Of a DNA stretch of 64,000 nucleotides, positions 33,052-41,164 are shown one piece after another. Under the pieces are notes generated by a model. It saw only the letters and a program-made list of their open reading frames with translations, was not told the DNA's origin and made no database searches. The position numbers and the translations under genes are program-made. Each line of letters begins with the position of its first letter. Within the stretch, counting starts at the first letter, position 1. Origin of the DNA: Acidimicrobiia bacterium (GTDB lineage: Bacteria; Actinomycetota; Acidimicrobiia; Spongiisociales; ZC4RG35); contig PKRG01000013.1 of NCBI GenBank assembly GCA_017577575.1, forward strand, positions 14,292 to 78,291, given 5' to 3'.

Positions 33052-35619
33052 GTGAATGCCTTGGTCAGGGGGTTCGTGGCTGCGGTCCAGCGCGTGCCCC
33101 TGCTCGTCGTCATCGTGTCCCTGTTGGCCGCCGGGGTGCTGAGCTCGTTCGCCACCCAGGTGGAGATCGCCACCGGCAACGAAGGGTTCGCCCCCGACAA
33201 CGCCGAGATCCAGGCTCTGGAGCGAATCGGGGAGCTGTTCGACGGTGACCAGCAGCTGGTGTTCCAGGTCATCGTCCGCGACCCCGGCGGCGATGTGATC
33301 TCCGCCGAGGGTCTCCGCACGGTCGCCGCCGTCGAGGAGGTGATCCGCCGGGAGGCGGGCGACGCCCTGCTCGAGTCCGAGCAGCGGCCCGGCGTGATCA
33401 GTTACCTGGCCCCCGCCCTAGCCGCCGCCGAGATGCAGGGCATCCCCCTCGACGCCCTCGACGACGCCGCCGTCGACACGCTCTACCAGGCCGCGCTCGA
33501 GCAGATGCCCCAGGAGCAGGCCGGTTTCATGTCCGGCCTCCTCGCCTCGGGCAGCACCGGCACTGAGGCGACCTCCGGCCTGATGCTCGCCTTCTTCGAG
33601 GTCCCCGACGGGGTGAGCGACGCCGCCGTCTACGACGCCCAGATCGAGATGGAGGAGCGGATCGCCGCCGCCATCGAGGGGATCGACACGTCCCTCGAGG
33701 TCCGGCCATTCAGCACCAACCTGCTGTTCGGCGAGGTCGATTCCTTCATGGACGAGGTGGGACGCCTGTTCGCGTTCGCCGGCGGGATCATCGTGGTGAT
33801 CCTCCTCTTCGTGTACTGGCTGAACCCCAAAGGCTCGGTCACCTACGCCCAGGCGGGGCGGCGCACCTTCGTCGACATGCTGATCACCCTGCTCACGATC
33901 CTGATGGCGATCGGGATGATGCAGGGCACGGGCGTCCTCTTCGAGAAGGCAGGGATCATCGATGCCTTCTCGGTCGTCACCCAGGTGGTGCCGATCCTCC
34001 TCATCGGCCTCGGTGTCGACTACGGCATCCACCTCATCAGCCGCTACCGCGAGGAGATCGGCGAGGGTCACGGAGTCGACGAGGCGATGGGCATCTCCAT
34101 CGGCACCTCCGGGGTCGCCCTGATCCTGGCGACGCTCACCACCGTCATCGGGTTCCTCACCAACATCACGAACCCCGTGCCGGCCCTGAAGGACTTCGGC
34201 ATCCTCGCCGCAGTGGGCATCGTCTACTCCTTCCTCCTGATGATGCTCTTCGTTCCGTCGATCCGGGTCCTCCTCGACCGCCAGGCAGAACGGAAGGGAA
34301 CCCTGCCCGCCGAGGCGATGGCGACCGGAGGCGAACGCCTCCTCCCCAAGCTGATGGGTCAGACTGCGGTCATCGCCGAGCGCATTCCCTACGTGGCCCT
34401 GGTCCTGGCTCTCGTGCTCGGCGGCTTCGGCTATTGGGGCTTCACCCAGCTCGACACCCGGTTCAGCTTCACCGACTTCCTCCCCGAGGACGCCCCCGCC
34501 GTGCAGACGATGGAGCTGCTCCAGAGCGAGTTCGGGGGAGGCTTCGGGGAACAGACCTACGCCCTCGTCGAAGGCGAGGATCTCTCCTCCGGGCGGGTCT
34601 GGAACGCCATGGTCGACGCCACCGGGAGGCTCGGCGACTTAGAAGGGGTGGCCGCCTACGACACCCAGTTCGGCCGCATCGCCGACGCCACCTCTCCGGT
34701 GTCGGTGTTCCAGCAGTTCTTCGCCCAGGGCATCCAGTCCGCTCCCCCCGAGATCCTCGCCGCCGCCCAGCAGGTCGGCCTGGGGATGGACCAGAAGGTG
34801 CCCGACGACGCCGACATGACCCCGCTCTACGAGGCGATCGCCGCAGTCGCCCCCGGGGACATGGCGGCGGTCACCCACTACGAGGGCGAACGATTGACGG
34901 CCATCCTCTTCGACGTGCGCACCCAGGCCAACGAAGAAGGGGTGTCCGCGCTCCGAAGTGGCTTCGCCGAGGCCTTCGCTCCCGTCGAGGAGGCCGGGGC
35001 TTCGGTGATCGTCACCGGCCAGAACGTGATCACCGACGTCATCGTCGAAGAGCTCACCGCGTCCCAGACCTGGTCCCTGTGGCTCACGTTGATCTCGGCG
35101 GGTGTGGTGCTCGTCGTCTTCTTCCTCATCCGCAACCGTCGGCCCTTCCTCGGCGTGATCACCATCACGCCGGTGGCGCTGGTGGTGATGTGGACGTACG
35201 GGCTGATGTACGCCCTGGGGATCCCGCTGGGGCCGGTGACCGCCACGCTGGCGGCTCTGGCCATCGGGATCGGCGTCCCCTACACGATCCACCTGGCCCG
35301 CCGCTTCGAGGAAGACCGCCAGGAGATGGACGACGTGGAGGAGGCGATCCGGTCGACGACCACCCACACCGGTGGCGCCCTCGCCGGGTCCGCTTTCACC
35401 ACCATCGCCGGCTTCGGCATCCTGATGGTGTCGAGCCTCGTGCCGTTCAAGCAGATGGGACAGGTGACGGCGTTCGCCATCGGCCTGTCGCTGGTGGCGG
35501 CCATCCTCGTGCTGCCCTCGATGCTGGTGTTGTGGGAGAAGTGGCACCGGAAGCGGCACGGCCGCAAGGCAGCGGCACGGCTCGAGGCCAAGGAGCCGGT
35601 GGCGACCGGAGAGGGCTGA
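33052..35619 (+). CDS. MMPL/RND-family transporter (HAE3-like)
   Basis: An 855-residue inner-membrane exporter with the RND repeat: an N-terminal TM helix (VPLLVVIVSLLAAGVLSS), a periplasmic loop of about 200 residues, five TM helices, then the same pattern again. The first half has LIGLGVDYGIHLISRYREEIGEG, with the proton-relay-type Asp in TM4. The second half reads AIGIGVPYTIHLARRFEEDR and lacks that Asp. The C-terminus is short and basic. Relatives export hopanoids, lipids or siderophores. The GTG start at 33052 has an AGGAG site 8 nt upstream, and TACCTT at 33003-33008 may be its -10. It stands alone; cargo unknown. Confidence 0.87.
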   Translation: MNALVRGFVAAVQRVPLLVVIVSLLAAGVLSSFATQVEIATGNEGFAPDNAEIQALERIGELFDGDQQLVFQVIVRDPGGDVISAEGLRTVAAVEEVIRREAGDALLESEQRPGVISYLAPALAAAEMQGIPLDALDDAAVDTLYQAALEQMPQEQAGFMSGLLASGSTGTEATSGLMLAFFEVPDGVSDAAVYDAQIEMEERIAAAIEGIDTSLEVRPFSTNLLFGEVDSFMDEVGRLFAFAGGIIVVILLFVYWLNPKGSVTYAQAGRRTFVDMLITLLTILMAIGMMQGTGVLFEKAGIIDAFSVVTQVVPILLIGLGVDYGIHLISRYREEIGEGHGVDEAMGISIGTSGVALILATLTTVIGFLTNITNPVPALKDFGILAAVGIVYSFLLMMLFVPSIRVLLDRQAERKGTLPAEAMATGGERLLPKLMGQTAVIAERIPYVALVLALVLGGFGYWGFTQLDTRFSFTDFLPEDAPAVQTMELLQSEFGGGFGEQTYALVEGEDLSSGRVWNAMVDATGRLGDLEGVAAYDTQFGRIADATSPVSVFQQFFAQGIQSAPPEILAAAQQVGLGMDQKVPDDADMTPLYEAIAAVAPGDMAAVTHYEGERLTAILFDVRTQANEEGVSALRSGFAEAFAPVEEAGASVIVTGQNVITDVIVEELTASQTWSLWLTLISAGVVLVVFFLIRNRRPFLGVITITPVALVVMWTYGLMYALGIPLGPVTATLAALAIGIGVPYTIHLARRFEEDRQEMDDVEEAIRSTTTHTGGALAGSAFTTIAGFGILMVSSLVPFKQMGQVTAFAIGLSLVAAILVLPSMLVLWEKWHRKRHGRKAAARLEAKEPVATGEG

Positions 35620-35682
35620 CCGGCCGGTCGGCGATCGGCGGAAACGGGTCCTCCGTCCTACAGCGGGATCCGGCCACGGCCG

Positions 35683-35688
35683 TAATTT
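35683..35688 (+). promoter_or_regulatory. -10 box of the APH-like kinase operon
   Basis: TAATTT ends 7 nt before GTG 35696. This decides for that GTG over an upstream in-frame TTG that overlaps the box. Confidence 0.4.
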
Positions 35689-35695
35689 GTCGGCC

Positions 35696-36676
35696 GTGGT
35701 CGTCGATCCGTCCGAGAACCTGACCAGGGCCGCCCGGTCGGTCCTGGAGCGCCGCTACGGGCTGCGAGTCGCTCGCATCTCCCATCTGGCCACCCACTCG
35801 AACATCCTGTATCGGGTGGACACGGCCGACGGGAGGCGGCTGGTCCTGCGGGTCAGCCAACCGGCCGCCAACACCCGCGTCAACCTCGAGATCGAGGTGG
35901 CGTGGTTGGCGAGCCTGGTCGGGGACCCCGCCCTGAACATCGCCGAGCCGATCCCCACGACCGAGGGCCATTTCATCGTCGACCTGCTCGCCGACGGCCA
36001 TCTCCGCCATTGCGTCCTGTTCACCTGGGTGCCCGGCGAGCCGCTGGGCGACGGAGCCGGCACCTCCGGCTACCGGGCGATGGGTCGGCTCTCGGCCCTG
36101 CTCCATCGCCACGGCGGGTGGCGTCCCCCAGCCGGGCTGGCGCTGCGGCGATGGGACCGGACCTTCTACTACCCGCCCGAGCTCGAGCGGGTGGTCGTGG
36201 AGGACTTCAGATACGACCACCTCTTCAGCGGGTTGCGGCCTCTCCTGCGCCGGGCTGCCGAGCTGGGCGACTACTTCATCGCCCGCCGCTGGACCGAGGC
36301 CGAGCCGATGGTCGTCCACGGCGACCTCCACGAATGGAACGTGCACCTGTACATGGGCCGGGCGTGGGCGATCGACTTCGAGGACGTGATGCTGGCGCTC
36401 CCTGCCCAGGACATAGCCACGTCGCTGTACGGCGCCCGCACCCGTCCCGACCTGCCGGCGATAATCGACGCCTTCCGCCGCGGCTACGAAGAGCACGCCG
36501 AATGGCCCGTGGCCGACTCGGTGGAGCTCGAGGTCTACTGGGCGGCGCGCCAGGTGATGTCGATGAACCACGCCGCCCAGGTGCTCACCGAGAAGGCGGC
36601 GCGGTCGTACTTCGACCAGGTCGTGCCGTGGCTGCGGGACTTCATGCACAAGACGGTGCCCGCCACGGCTGGTTAG
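35696..36676 (+). CDS. APH-family phosphotransferase (small-molecule kinase)
   Basis: A 326-residue kinase-like protein. The N-lobe has ATHSNILYRVDTADGRRLVLRVSQP with the ATP-binding region. The catalytic loop is MVVHGDLHEWNV (HGDxHxxN form) and the metal-binding DFG-equivalent is WAIDFED. This is the aminoglycoside phosphotransferase/choline kinase/SrkA fold. It ends with a helical region around YWAARQVMSMNHAA. Substrates in the group include homoserine, protein Ser/Thr residues, fructosamines and antibiotics, and nothing here decides. It starts a three-gene set with DUF3237 and DUF4126 proteins. Not evidence for drug resistance. Confidence 0.8.
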   Translation: MVVDPSENLTRAARSVLERRYGLRVARISHLATHSNILYRVDTADGRRLVLRVSQPAANTRVNLEIEVAWLASLVGDPALNIAEPIPTTEGHFIVDLLADGHLRHCVLFTWVPGEPLGDGAGTSGYRAMGRLSALLHRHGGWRPPAGLALRRWDRTFYYPPELERVVVEDFRYDHLFSGLRPLLRRAAELGDYFIARRWTEAEPMVVHGDLHEWNVHLYMGRAWAIDFEDVMLALPAQDIATSLYGARTRPDLPAIIDAFRRGYEEHAEWPVADSVELEVYWAARQVMSMNHAAQVLTEKAARSYFDQVVPWLRDFMHKTVPATAG

Positions 36677-36682
36677 CCTGAG

Positions 36683-36705
36683 CGCTCCCCGACCCGAAGG
36701 GAGCG
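36683..36705 (+). promoter_or_regulatory. hairpin covering the DUF3237 ribosome-binding site
   Basis: CGCTCCC (36683-36689) pairs with GGGAGCG (36699-36705). The right arm contains the Shine-Dalgarno GGGAG of the GTG at 36708. TAGCCT at 36673-36678 could be a local -10, but it would start the transcript inside the left arm, so the hairpin matters mainly on readthrough mRNA from the kinase gene. Confidence 0.4.
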
Positions 36706-36707
36706 TT

Positions 36708-37115
36708 GTGCCGTCACTAGAGGAGTTCTGCACGATCCAGGCGACGATGGCCCCCCGGATGATCGGCCGGGTGCCTGCCGGGACCCGCATCGACTTCCCG
36801 TTCGAGGGGACCGCCACCAGCCCGCACTGGGAGGGGGAGCGGCCCGTCAGAGGCGTCGACTACGTGACCGTGCGGGGCGACGGGAACATGGACCTCGACA
36901 TCCGCGCCACCATCGGCGAAGGCAAAGAGACCGTCGCCTACACCGCCACCGGGGTCAGCATCGCCCACGAGGACCGCACCGCCTCACCCCAAGAGCTCAT
37001 CCTCTTCCAGACCGGCAACGAAGAGCTGGCGTGGCTGAACTCGGTCGTCGGCGTGGGTTTCGGCCACGGGGCGGAAGGGCAACTCTCCCTCACCGTGTAC
37101 GTGATCAGGCCATGA
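36708..37115 (+). CDS. DUF3237 domain protein
   Basis: A 135-residue cytosolic protein of the DUF3237 family. Members are beta-barrel proteins of unknown biochemical activity, sometimes found near aromatic or xenobiotic degradation genes. Visible features are IDFPFEGTATSPHWEGERPVRGVDYVTVRGDGNMDLDIRATI (the typical G-P-V-x-G-x-D-Y/W-x3-R-x-D-G segment) and the C-terminal LAWLNSVVGVGFGHG...VYVIRP. The GTG start has AAGGGAG at good spacing, but that site can be buried in a hairpin. It lies 31 nt after the kinase gene and 1 nt before the next gene. Confidence 0.85.
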   Translation: MPSLEEFCTIQATMAPRMIGRVPAGTRIDFPFEGTATSPHWEGERPVRGVDYVTVRGDGNMDLDIRATIGEGKETVAYTATGVSIAHEDRTASPQELILFQTGNEELAWLNSVVGVGFGHGAEGQLSLTVYVIRP

Positions 37116-37116
37116 C

Positions 37117-37692
37117 ATGGACCTAGGCCTCGTCGCCGCCAGCGGATGGGCGTCCGGGCTCAACGTCTATGCGGTCGTGTTGGTCCTCGGGCTGTTGGGC
37201 CGGCTGACCCAAAACGTCATCCCCGAACAGCTCACCTCCTGGCCGGTCCTCGGCGTGGCCGCGGTCATGTACGTCGTCGAGTTCTTCGTCGACAAGGTCC
37301 CCTACCTCGACGACATCTGGGACGCCGTCCACACGGTGATCCGCCCGGTGGCGGCCGGGTGGGTCGGATACCTGCTCGCCGGGGAAGTGGACCTGTCGCC
37401 GATACTCGGGGCCGGCACCTCCGGGGTGACCGCCCTCGCCGCCCACTCCACCAAAGCCACCACCAGAGCGGCGGTGAACGTTTCCCCCGAGCCGTTCAGC
37501 AACATCGGGTTGTCGCTGTTCGAGGACGGTCTCGTCGTCGGGTTGGTATTGCTCGCCGTCGAGTACCCGCTGGCTGCCCTCGTCGTCGTGGTCGTGTTGC
37601 TGGTCCTCGGGGTCTGGCTGGTGGTAACGCTGTGGCGGGCGATAGGGCGGGTGGCGAGCCGGATCTCGGCCCGCTTTCCGGCGTCGGGCTGA
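37117..37692 (+). CDS. DUF4126 membrane protein
   Basis: A 191-residue polytopic membrane protein matching DUF4126. The start GLVAASGWASGLNVYAVVLVLGLLGRL is followed by a hydrophobic segment at VLGVAAVMYVVEFFVDKVPYLDDIWDAVHTVIRPVAAGWVGYLLAG. The glycine-rich LSPILGAGTSGVTALAAHSTKATTRAAVNVSPEPFSNIGLSLFED is the family's core. A final pair of helices (LVLLAVEYPLAALVVVVVLLVLGVWLVV) follows. Transport is conceivable given the inward-folded glycine segment, but no function is established. The gene begins 1 nt after the DUF3237 stop. It ends 1 nt from the convergent enoyl-CoA hydratase stop. Confidence 0.87.
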   Translation: MDLGLVAASGWASGLNVYAVVLVLGLLGRLTQNVIPEQLTSWPVLGVAAVMYVVEFFVDKVPYLDDIWDAVHTVIRPVAAGWVGYLLAGEVDLSPILGAGTSGVTALAAHSTKATTRAAVNVSPEPFSNIGLSLFEDGLVVGLVLLAVEYPLAALVVVVVLLVLGVWLVVTLWRAIGRVASRISARFPASG

Positions 37693-37693
37693 C

Positions 37694-38470
37694 CTAGACG
37701 CCCCGGAAGTCCGCCGTCCGCTTCTCGAGGAACGCCCTCATCCCCTCCAGGTGGGCCGGCGACGTCCCCAGCTCTCCCTGGGCGACCCGCTCCGCCTCCA
37801 CGGCGGCGGCGACGTCGGAGGCGGCGGCGGCGACGAGCAAGCGGCGGGTGGCGGCGTAGGCGGCGGTCGGCCCGTCGGCCAGCTTCGAGGCGACCTCCAC
37901 TGCCCTGTCGACCACCTCCCCGACCGGGGTGACCGCCACGGTGAGGCCGAGGCGCTCGGCCTCCTCGGCCGGCATGCGCCGGTTGCTGAACGTGAGCTCG
38001 ATCGCCCGGGAGAGGCCGATGTGATGGGGGAGCAGCCAGGTCGTGCCGGTGTCGGGGATCAGAGCCAGCCCGATGAACGCCGACAGGAAGAACGCCGAGT
38101 CGGCCATGACCCGCAGGTCGCACGCCAGCGCCAGGCCCATCCCCGCTCCTGCCGCCGCTCCGTTCACGGCGGCGACGGTGGGCACGGGCGCGGCGAGCAG
38201 TGCCTCCACCATCGGGTTGAAACGGTCGTGGATCACCCGGGCCAGGTCCGGCCCGCCGGTCTCGTACTCGCCCATCAGGTCCGACAGGTCCGCTCCCGAG
38301 CAGAACGCCTTGCCGGCGCCGGTGACGACCGCGGCCCGTGCTTCGTCGCCGGCGCGGCGGAGCCCGTCGATCAGCCCGTCGCACAGCTCCTGGGTGACGG
38401 CGTTGAAACGGTCCGGCCGGTCCAGGGTGAGGACGGCGACGTCGTCCCGCATCTCGTAGCGCACAGACAT
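37694..38470 (-). CDS. enoyl-CoA hydratase/isomerase (PaaG-like crotonase)
   Basis: Crotonase-fold enzyme of 258 residues acting on enoyl-CoA thioesters in fatty acid or aromatic acid breakdown. The CoA and oxyanion-hole motifs are FNAVTQELCDGLIDGLRRA, GAGKAFCSGADLSDL and AAVNGAAAGAGMGLALACDLRVMADSAFF. The segment FIGLALIPDTGTTWLLPHHIGLSRAIEL resembles PaaG (1,2-epoxyphenylacetyl-CoA isomerase), with Asp near the position used by isomerases. The second hydratase Glu is not seen at this place, so isomerase activity is likelier than plain hydration. No other beta-oxidation or paa genes are adjacent. Confidence 0.85.
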   Translation of the reverse strand: MSVRYEMRDDVAVLTLDRPDRFNAVTQELCDGLIDGLRRAGDEARAAVVTGAGKAFCSGADLSDLMGEYETGGPDLARVIHDRFNPMVEALLAAPVPTVAAVNGAAAGAGMGLALACDLRVMADSAFFLSAFIGLALIPDTGTTWLLPHHIGLSRAIELTFSNRRMPAEEAERLGLTVAVTPVGEVVDRAVEVASKLADGPTAAYAATRRLLVAAAASDVAAAVEAERVAQGELGTSPAHLEGMRAFLEKRTADFRGV

Positions 38471-38517
38471 GGGGCGGAGGGTAGGCGGGATGGGCCCGGC
38501 GCGCCGTTATGTTGGGC

Positions 38518-39744
38518 GTGACACGGGAGACGGGAACTTTGGCGCGGCGTTGCTCATTCTGTGGAGAAGACAGGCGGAAGGTCGACCGCCTCGTGGAGGG
38601 GCAGGGCGGGGTGGCCATCTGCGGCGACTGCGCCCGCCTCGCTGCCGAGCTGACCTCCGAGCCAGAGTCGTCTTCCGGGGACCTGCTGGTGACGGGGATC
38701 GGCACCCTCGTCACCAACGACACCCGCTACGGCGGCCTGCTCGGGGAGATCCCGGGAGCGGCGGTGGCTGTCCGCAACGGCCGGGTCACCTGGGTGGGCC
38801 GGGAGCGGGCCCTGCCCGATCGCTACCGCGAGCTGCCGGAGATCGACTGCGGGGGGAGGATGGTGGTGCCCGGCTTCGTCGACGCCCACCGCCACTTCCC
38901 GGCCGTCGCCGGCACCGACCTCGCCGCCTACACGGAGGCGGCCGCCGACCAGCTGGGACGCCTGCTCGAGCAGGGAGCCACCACCGTGGAGATGCGCAGC
39001 TTCGGCGCTCCCGATCCCGAGACCGAGGTGACGGTGCTCTCGGCGGTAGCCGCCGCCGGGGACATGCTGCCCTGCGACGTCGTCACCTCGGTGGTCGTCG
39101 GCACCGACCCCCCGCCCCGCGGCCGCGGCTACCAGACGATGCTCGAATCGCTCCTCCTTCCCACCGTCGCCCGGGTCGCCAGCTACCTCGACGTGGTGGT
39201 GGGCGGGCCGCTCGACCGCGACGCCGCCAAGTCGGTGATCACCGCCGGCCGCCGCCACGGGCTGCGGCCCCGGGTGCACATCTTCGGCGGCGAGGCGCTC
39301 GAGCTGGCGGTGGAGGGCGGCGCCGTCTCGGTCGACGGCCTGTGGGGCGTCGACGGGTCGGCGGCGCCGCTGGCGGAGACCGGGATCGTGGCGGTGTCGG
39401 TCCCGGCGGCATCGTGGATGGACGGCCGCAAGGAGCCCGCCTCCGAGCTGTGGGAAGCGGGGGCGATAGTGGCGCTGGGGAGCGCATGCTCCGGGGGGTC
39501 CGTCCCCACCATCCCGATGGCGATGGCGATAGCCGTCCACCACGGCGGGATGGCCCCGGATGCCGCCCTGTGGGCGGCGACCCGCGGCGGGGCCCTGGCG
39601 TTGGAAGAGCCGGAGAAGGGCATGCTCGGCCTGGGCGCCACCGCCGACCTGGTGGTGCTCGAGGCGGAGACCCCGGCGGACATCGTCGCCGAGCCCGGCC
39701 GCGACCCGGTGTGGCGGGTCATCAAGGACGGGTCCCCTCTCTGA
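38518..39744 (+). CDS. ClpX-type zinc finger fused to imidazolonepropionase-like amidohydrolase
   Basis: A 408-residue two-domain protein. The N-terminus is a ClpX C4-type zinc finger with C12-x2-C15 and C35-x2-C38 (RRCSFCGEDRRKVDRLVEGQ...ICGDC). From about residue 55 it continues as an amidohydrolase of the HutI/imidazolonepropionase type. It keeps PGFVDAHRH (two metal His), a GATTVEMRS segment and VHIFGGEAL. The usual later metal and catalytic residues are changed: SADHL has become SVDGL and the TDLN-type Asp region reads LGSACSGGS. It may therefore be inactive or use different chemistry. The start is the GTG at 38518; an ATG at 38509 overlaps the likely -10 (TTATGT). The fusion is unusual. 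Confidence 0.75.
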   Translation: MTRETGTLARRCSFCGEDRRKVDRLVEGQGGVAICGDCARLAAELTSEPESSSGDLLVTGIGTLVTNDTRYGGLLGEIPGAAVAVRNGRVTWVGRERALPDRYRELPEIDCGGRMVVPGFVDAHRHFPAVAGTDLAAYTEAAADQLGRLLEQGATTVEMRSFGAPDPETEVTVLSAVAAAGDMLPCDVVTSVVVGTDPPPRGRGYQTMLESLLLPTVARVASYLDVVVGGPLDRDAAKSVITAGRRHGLRPRVHIFGGEALELAVEGGAVSVDGLWGVDGSAAPLAETGIVAVSVPAASWMDGRKEPASELWEAGAIVALGSACSGGSVPTIPMAMAIAVHHGGMAPDAALWAATRGGALALEEPEKGMLGLGATADLVVLEAETPADIVAEPGRDPVWRVIKDGSPL

Positions 39745-39762
39745 GAGACGCCCGGGCACCGA

Positions 39763-39768
39763 TAGAAT
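39763..39768 (+). promoter_or_regulatory. -10 box of the GDPD gene
   Basis: TAGAAT ends 6 nt before GTG 39775, a near-consensus -10 in leaderless geometry. Confidence 0.5.
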
Positions 39769-39774
39769 CGCCTC

Positions 39775-40542
39775 GTGGCCCATCTCCCCGATCTCTGGCG
39801 TTCGGGTCGGCTGATCGCTCACCGGGGCAGCCGGATCCTCTGGCCGGAGAACACGATGATCGCCTTCGGCAGCGCCCTCGAGGCCGGCGCCCACCATCTC
39901 GAGACCGACCTCCACATCACCGCCGACGGGCACCTGGTGTGCTTCCACGACGACCACGTCGACCGCACCACCGACGGGTCCGGTCCGGTGTGGTCCTACA
40001 CCCTCGCCGACCTGCGCAAGCTGGACGCCGGTTACCGCCATCGGGTCGACGGCGAGTTCCCGTTCCGGGGCAGGGGGATCCGCGTCCCCACCCTCGGGGA
40101 GGTGCTCGCCACCTTCCCCGACGTGGGTGTGGTCGTGGACCTCAAACAGGACGGCCTGGAAGAGCCCCTGGTCGAGTTGTTGGGGAAGCTGGGCGCCTGG
40201 GACCGGGTGATAGTCGGCAGCTTCTCCGACGACCGCCTCGAGCGGGTGCACCGACTGTCGAAGGGGAAGGTGGTCCGCTCGGGAGGGCCCAGGGTGGTGC
40301 GCGCCTGGTGGACGGCCAGCCGCCTGGGGCGTCCCGGGCCCTCGGGGTTCGCCGCTCTGCAGGTGCCGCCGACCTGGGGCGGCCTGCGGGTGGTGGACCG
40401 CAGGCTCGTGGAGGCGGCTCACTCCGCCGGGGTGGCGGTCCACGTGTGGACGGTCAACCACCCCGCCGAGATGCAGGCCCTCGAGGACCTCGGCGTCGAC
40501 GCGCTGATAACCGACCGGATCGATCTCGTCGGCCGCGGGTGA
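39775..40542 (+). CDS. glycerophosphodiester phosphodiesterase
   Basis: TIM-barrel phosphodiesterase of 255 residues that releases glycerol 3-phosphate from deacylated phospholipids. The signature LIAHRGSRILWPENTMIAFGSALEAGAHHLETDLHITADGHLVCFHDDHVDRTTDG holds the catalytic His pair and metal-binding Glu and Asp. GVVVDLKQD, IVGSFSDDRL and VHVWTVNHPAEMQALEDLGVDALITDRID complete the barrel. No signal peptide is present, so it is cytosolic. The GTG start follows TAGAAT by 6 nt. It is downstream of the zinc-finger fusion on the same strand but appears to have its own promoter. Confidence 0.92.
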   Translation: MAHLPDLWRSGRLIAHRGSRILWPENTMIAFGSALEAGAHHLETDLHITADGHLVCFHDDHVDRTTDGSGPVWSYTLADLRKLDAGYRHRVDGEFPFRGRGIRVPTLGEVLATFPDVGVVVDLKQDGLEEPLVELLGKLGAWDRVIVGSFSDDRLERVHRLSKGKVVRSGGPRVVRAWWTASRLGRPGPSGFAALQVPPTWGGLRVVDRRLVEAAHSAGVAVHVWTVNHPAEMQALEDLGVDALITDRIDLVGRG

Positions 40543-40555
40543 GCGGCGGGGCAGC

Positions 40556-40576
40556 CTGAGCCCCCCGGGGGCTCAG
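40556..40576. terminator. bidirectional hairpin terminator between GDPD and leuD
   Basis: CTGAGCCC pairs with GGGCTCAG around a short C/G-rich loop (8-9 bp stem). It sits between convergent genes and overlaps the leuD stop codon. No T-run. Confidence 0.5.
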
Positions 40577-41163
40577 ACCACGGTGGGCTTGAAGGACGGA
40601 CGCCGCGCCTCGTAGTCGGTGATGGCGTCCTCGTGGCGGAGCGTCAGGCCGATGTCGTCGAGGCCCTCCATGAGGCACCACTTCACGAACGGGTCGATCT
40701 CGAAGCGGGCCTCGAACTGGTCCCGGTAGGTCACAGTCTGCTCGGGGAGGGAGACGGTGATCTCGGCCGTAGGGTCCTGTTCGCCCAGCTCGATCAGGTA
40801 CTGGCATTCCTTGGGCGACAACTCGACCGGCAGCAGCCCGATCTTGGTGCAGTTGGTGCGGAAGATGTCGGCGAAGGACGGGGCGATGATCGCCTCGAAC
40901 CCCCAGTCCTGCAGCCCCCACGGGGCGTGCTCGCGGCTGGAGCCGGAGCCGAAGTTGGGCCCGGTGACGAGGATCTTGGCATCGGCGTACTCGGGGCGCT
41001 CGAGCACGAAATCGGGGTCCTGGCGCCATTCGGCGAACACGAACTGGCCGTAGCCGGTGCGCTCCACCCGCTTCAGGTACTGCTTGGGCATGATCTGGTC
41101 GGTGTCGACGTTCGCCCGGGGCAGCGGGGCGATCGTGCCCGTGATCTCGTCGATCGGCTTCAT
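40573..41163 (-). CDS. leuD: 3-isopropylmalate dehydratase small subunit
   Basis: Swivelling-domain subunit of the leucine-pathway isomerase that converts 2- to 3-isopropylmalate. The 196-residue protein shows MKPIDEITGTIAPLPRANVDTDQIMPKQYLK and FGSGSSREHAPWGLQDWGFEAIIAPSFADIFRTNCTKIGLLPV, which supply substrate-binding Arg and Ser residues, and DPFVKWCLMEGLDDIGLTL. The gene begins 1 nt after leuC and its Shine-Dalgarno (GAGGAG) overlaps the leuC end, so the two are translationally linked. Other leu genes are not in the window. Confidence 0.96.
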   Translation of the reverse strand: MKPIDEITGTIAPLPRANVDTDQIMPKQYLKRVERTGYGQFVFAEWRQDPDFVLERPEYADAKILVTGPNFGSGSSREHAPWGLQDWGFEAIIAPSFADIFRTNCTKIGLLPVELSPKECQYLIELGEQDPTAEITVSLPEQTVTYRDQFEARFEIDPFVKWCLMEGLDDIGLTLRHEDAITDYEARRPSFKPTVV

Positions 41164-41164
41164 C

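Noticed and set aside
35696..36676. Aminoglycoside resistance kinase
   Set aside because: Only the general APH catalytic motifs are present, and the gene sits with DUF3237 and DUF4126 in an ordinary chromosomal context.
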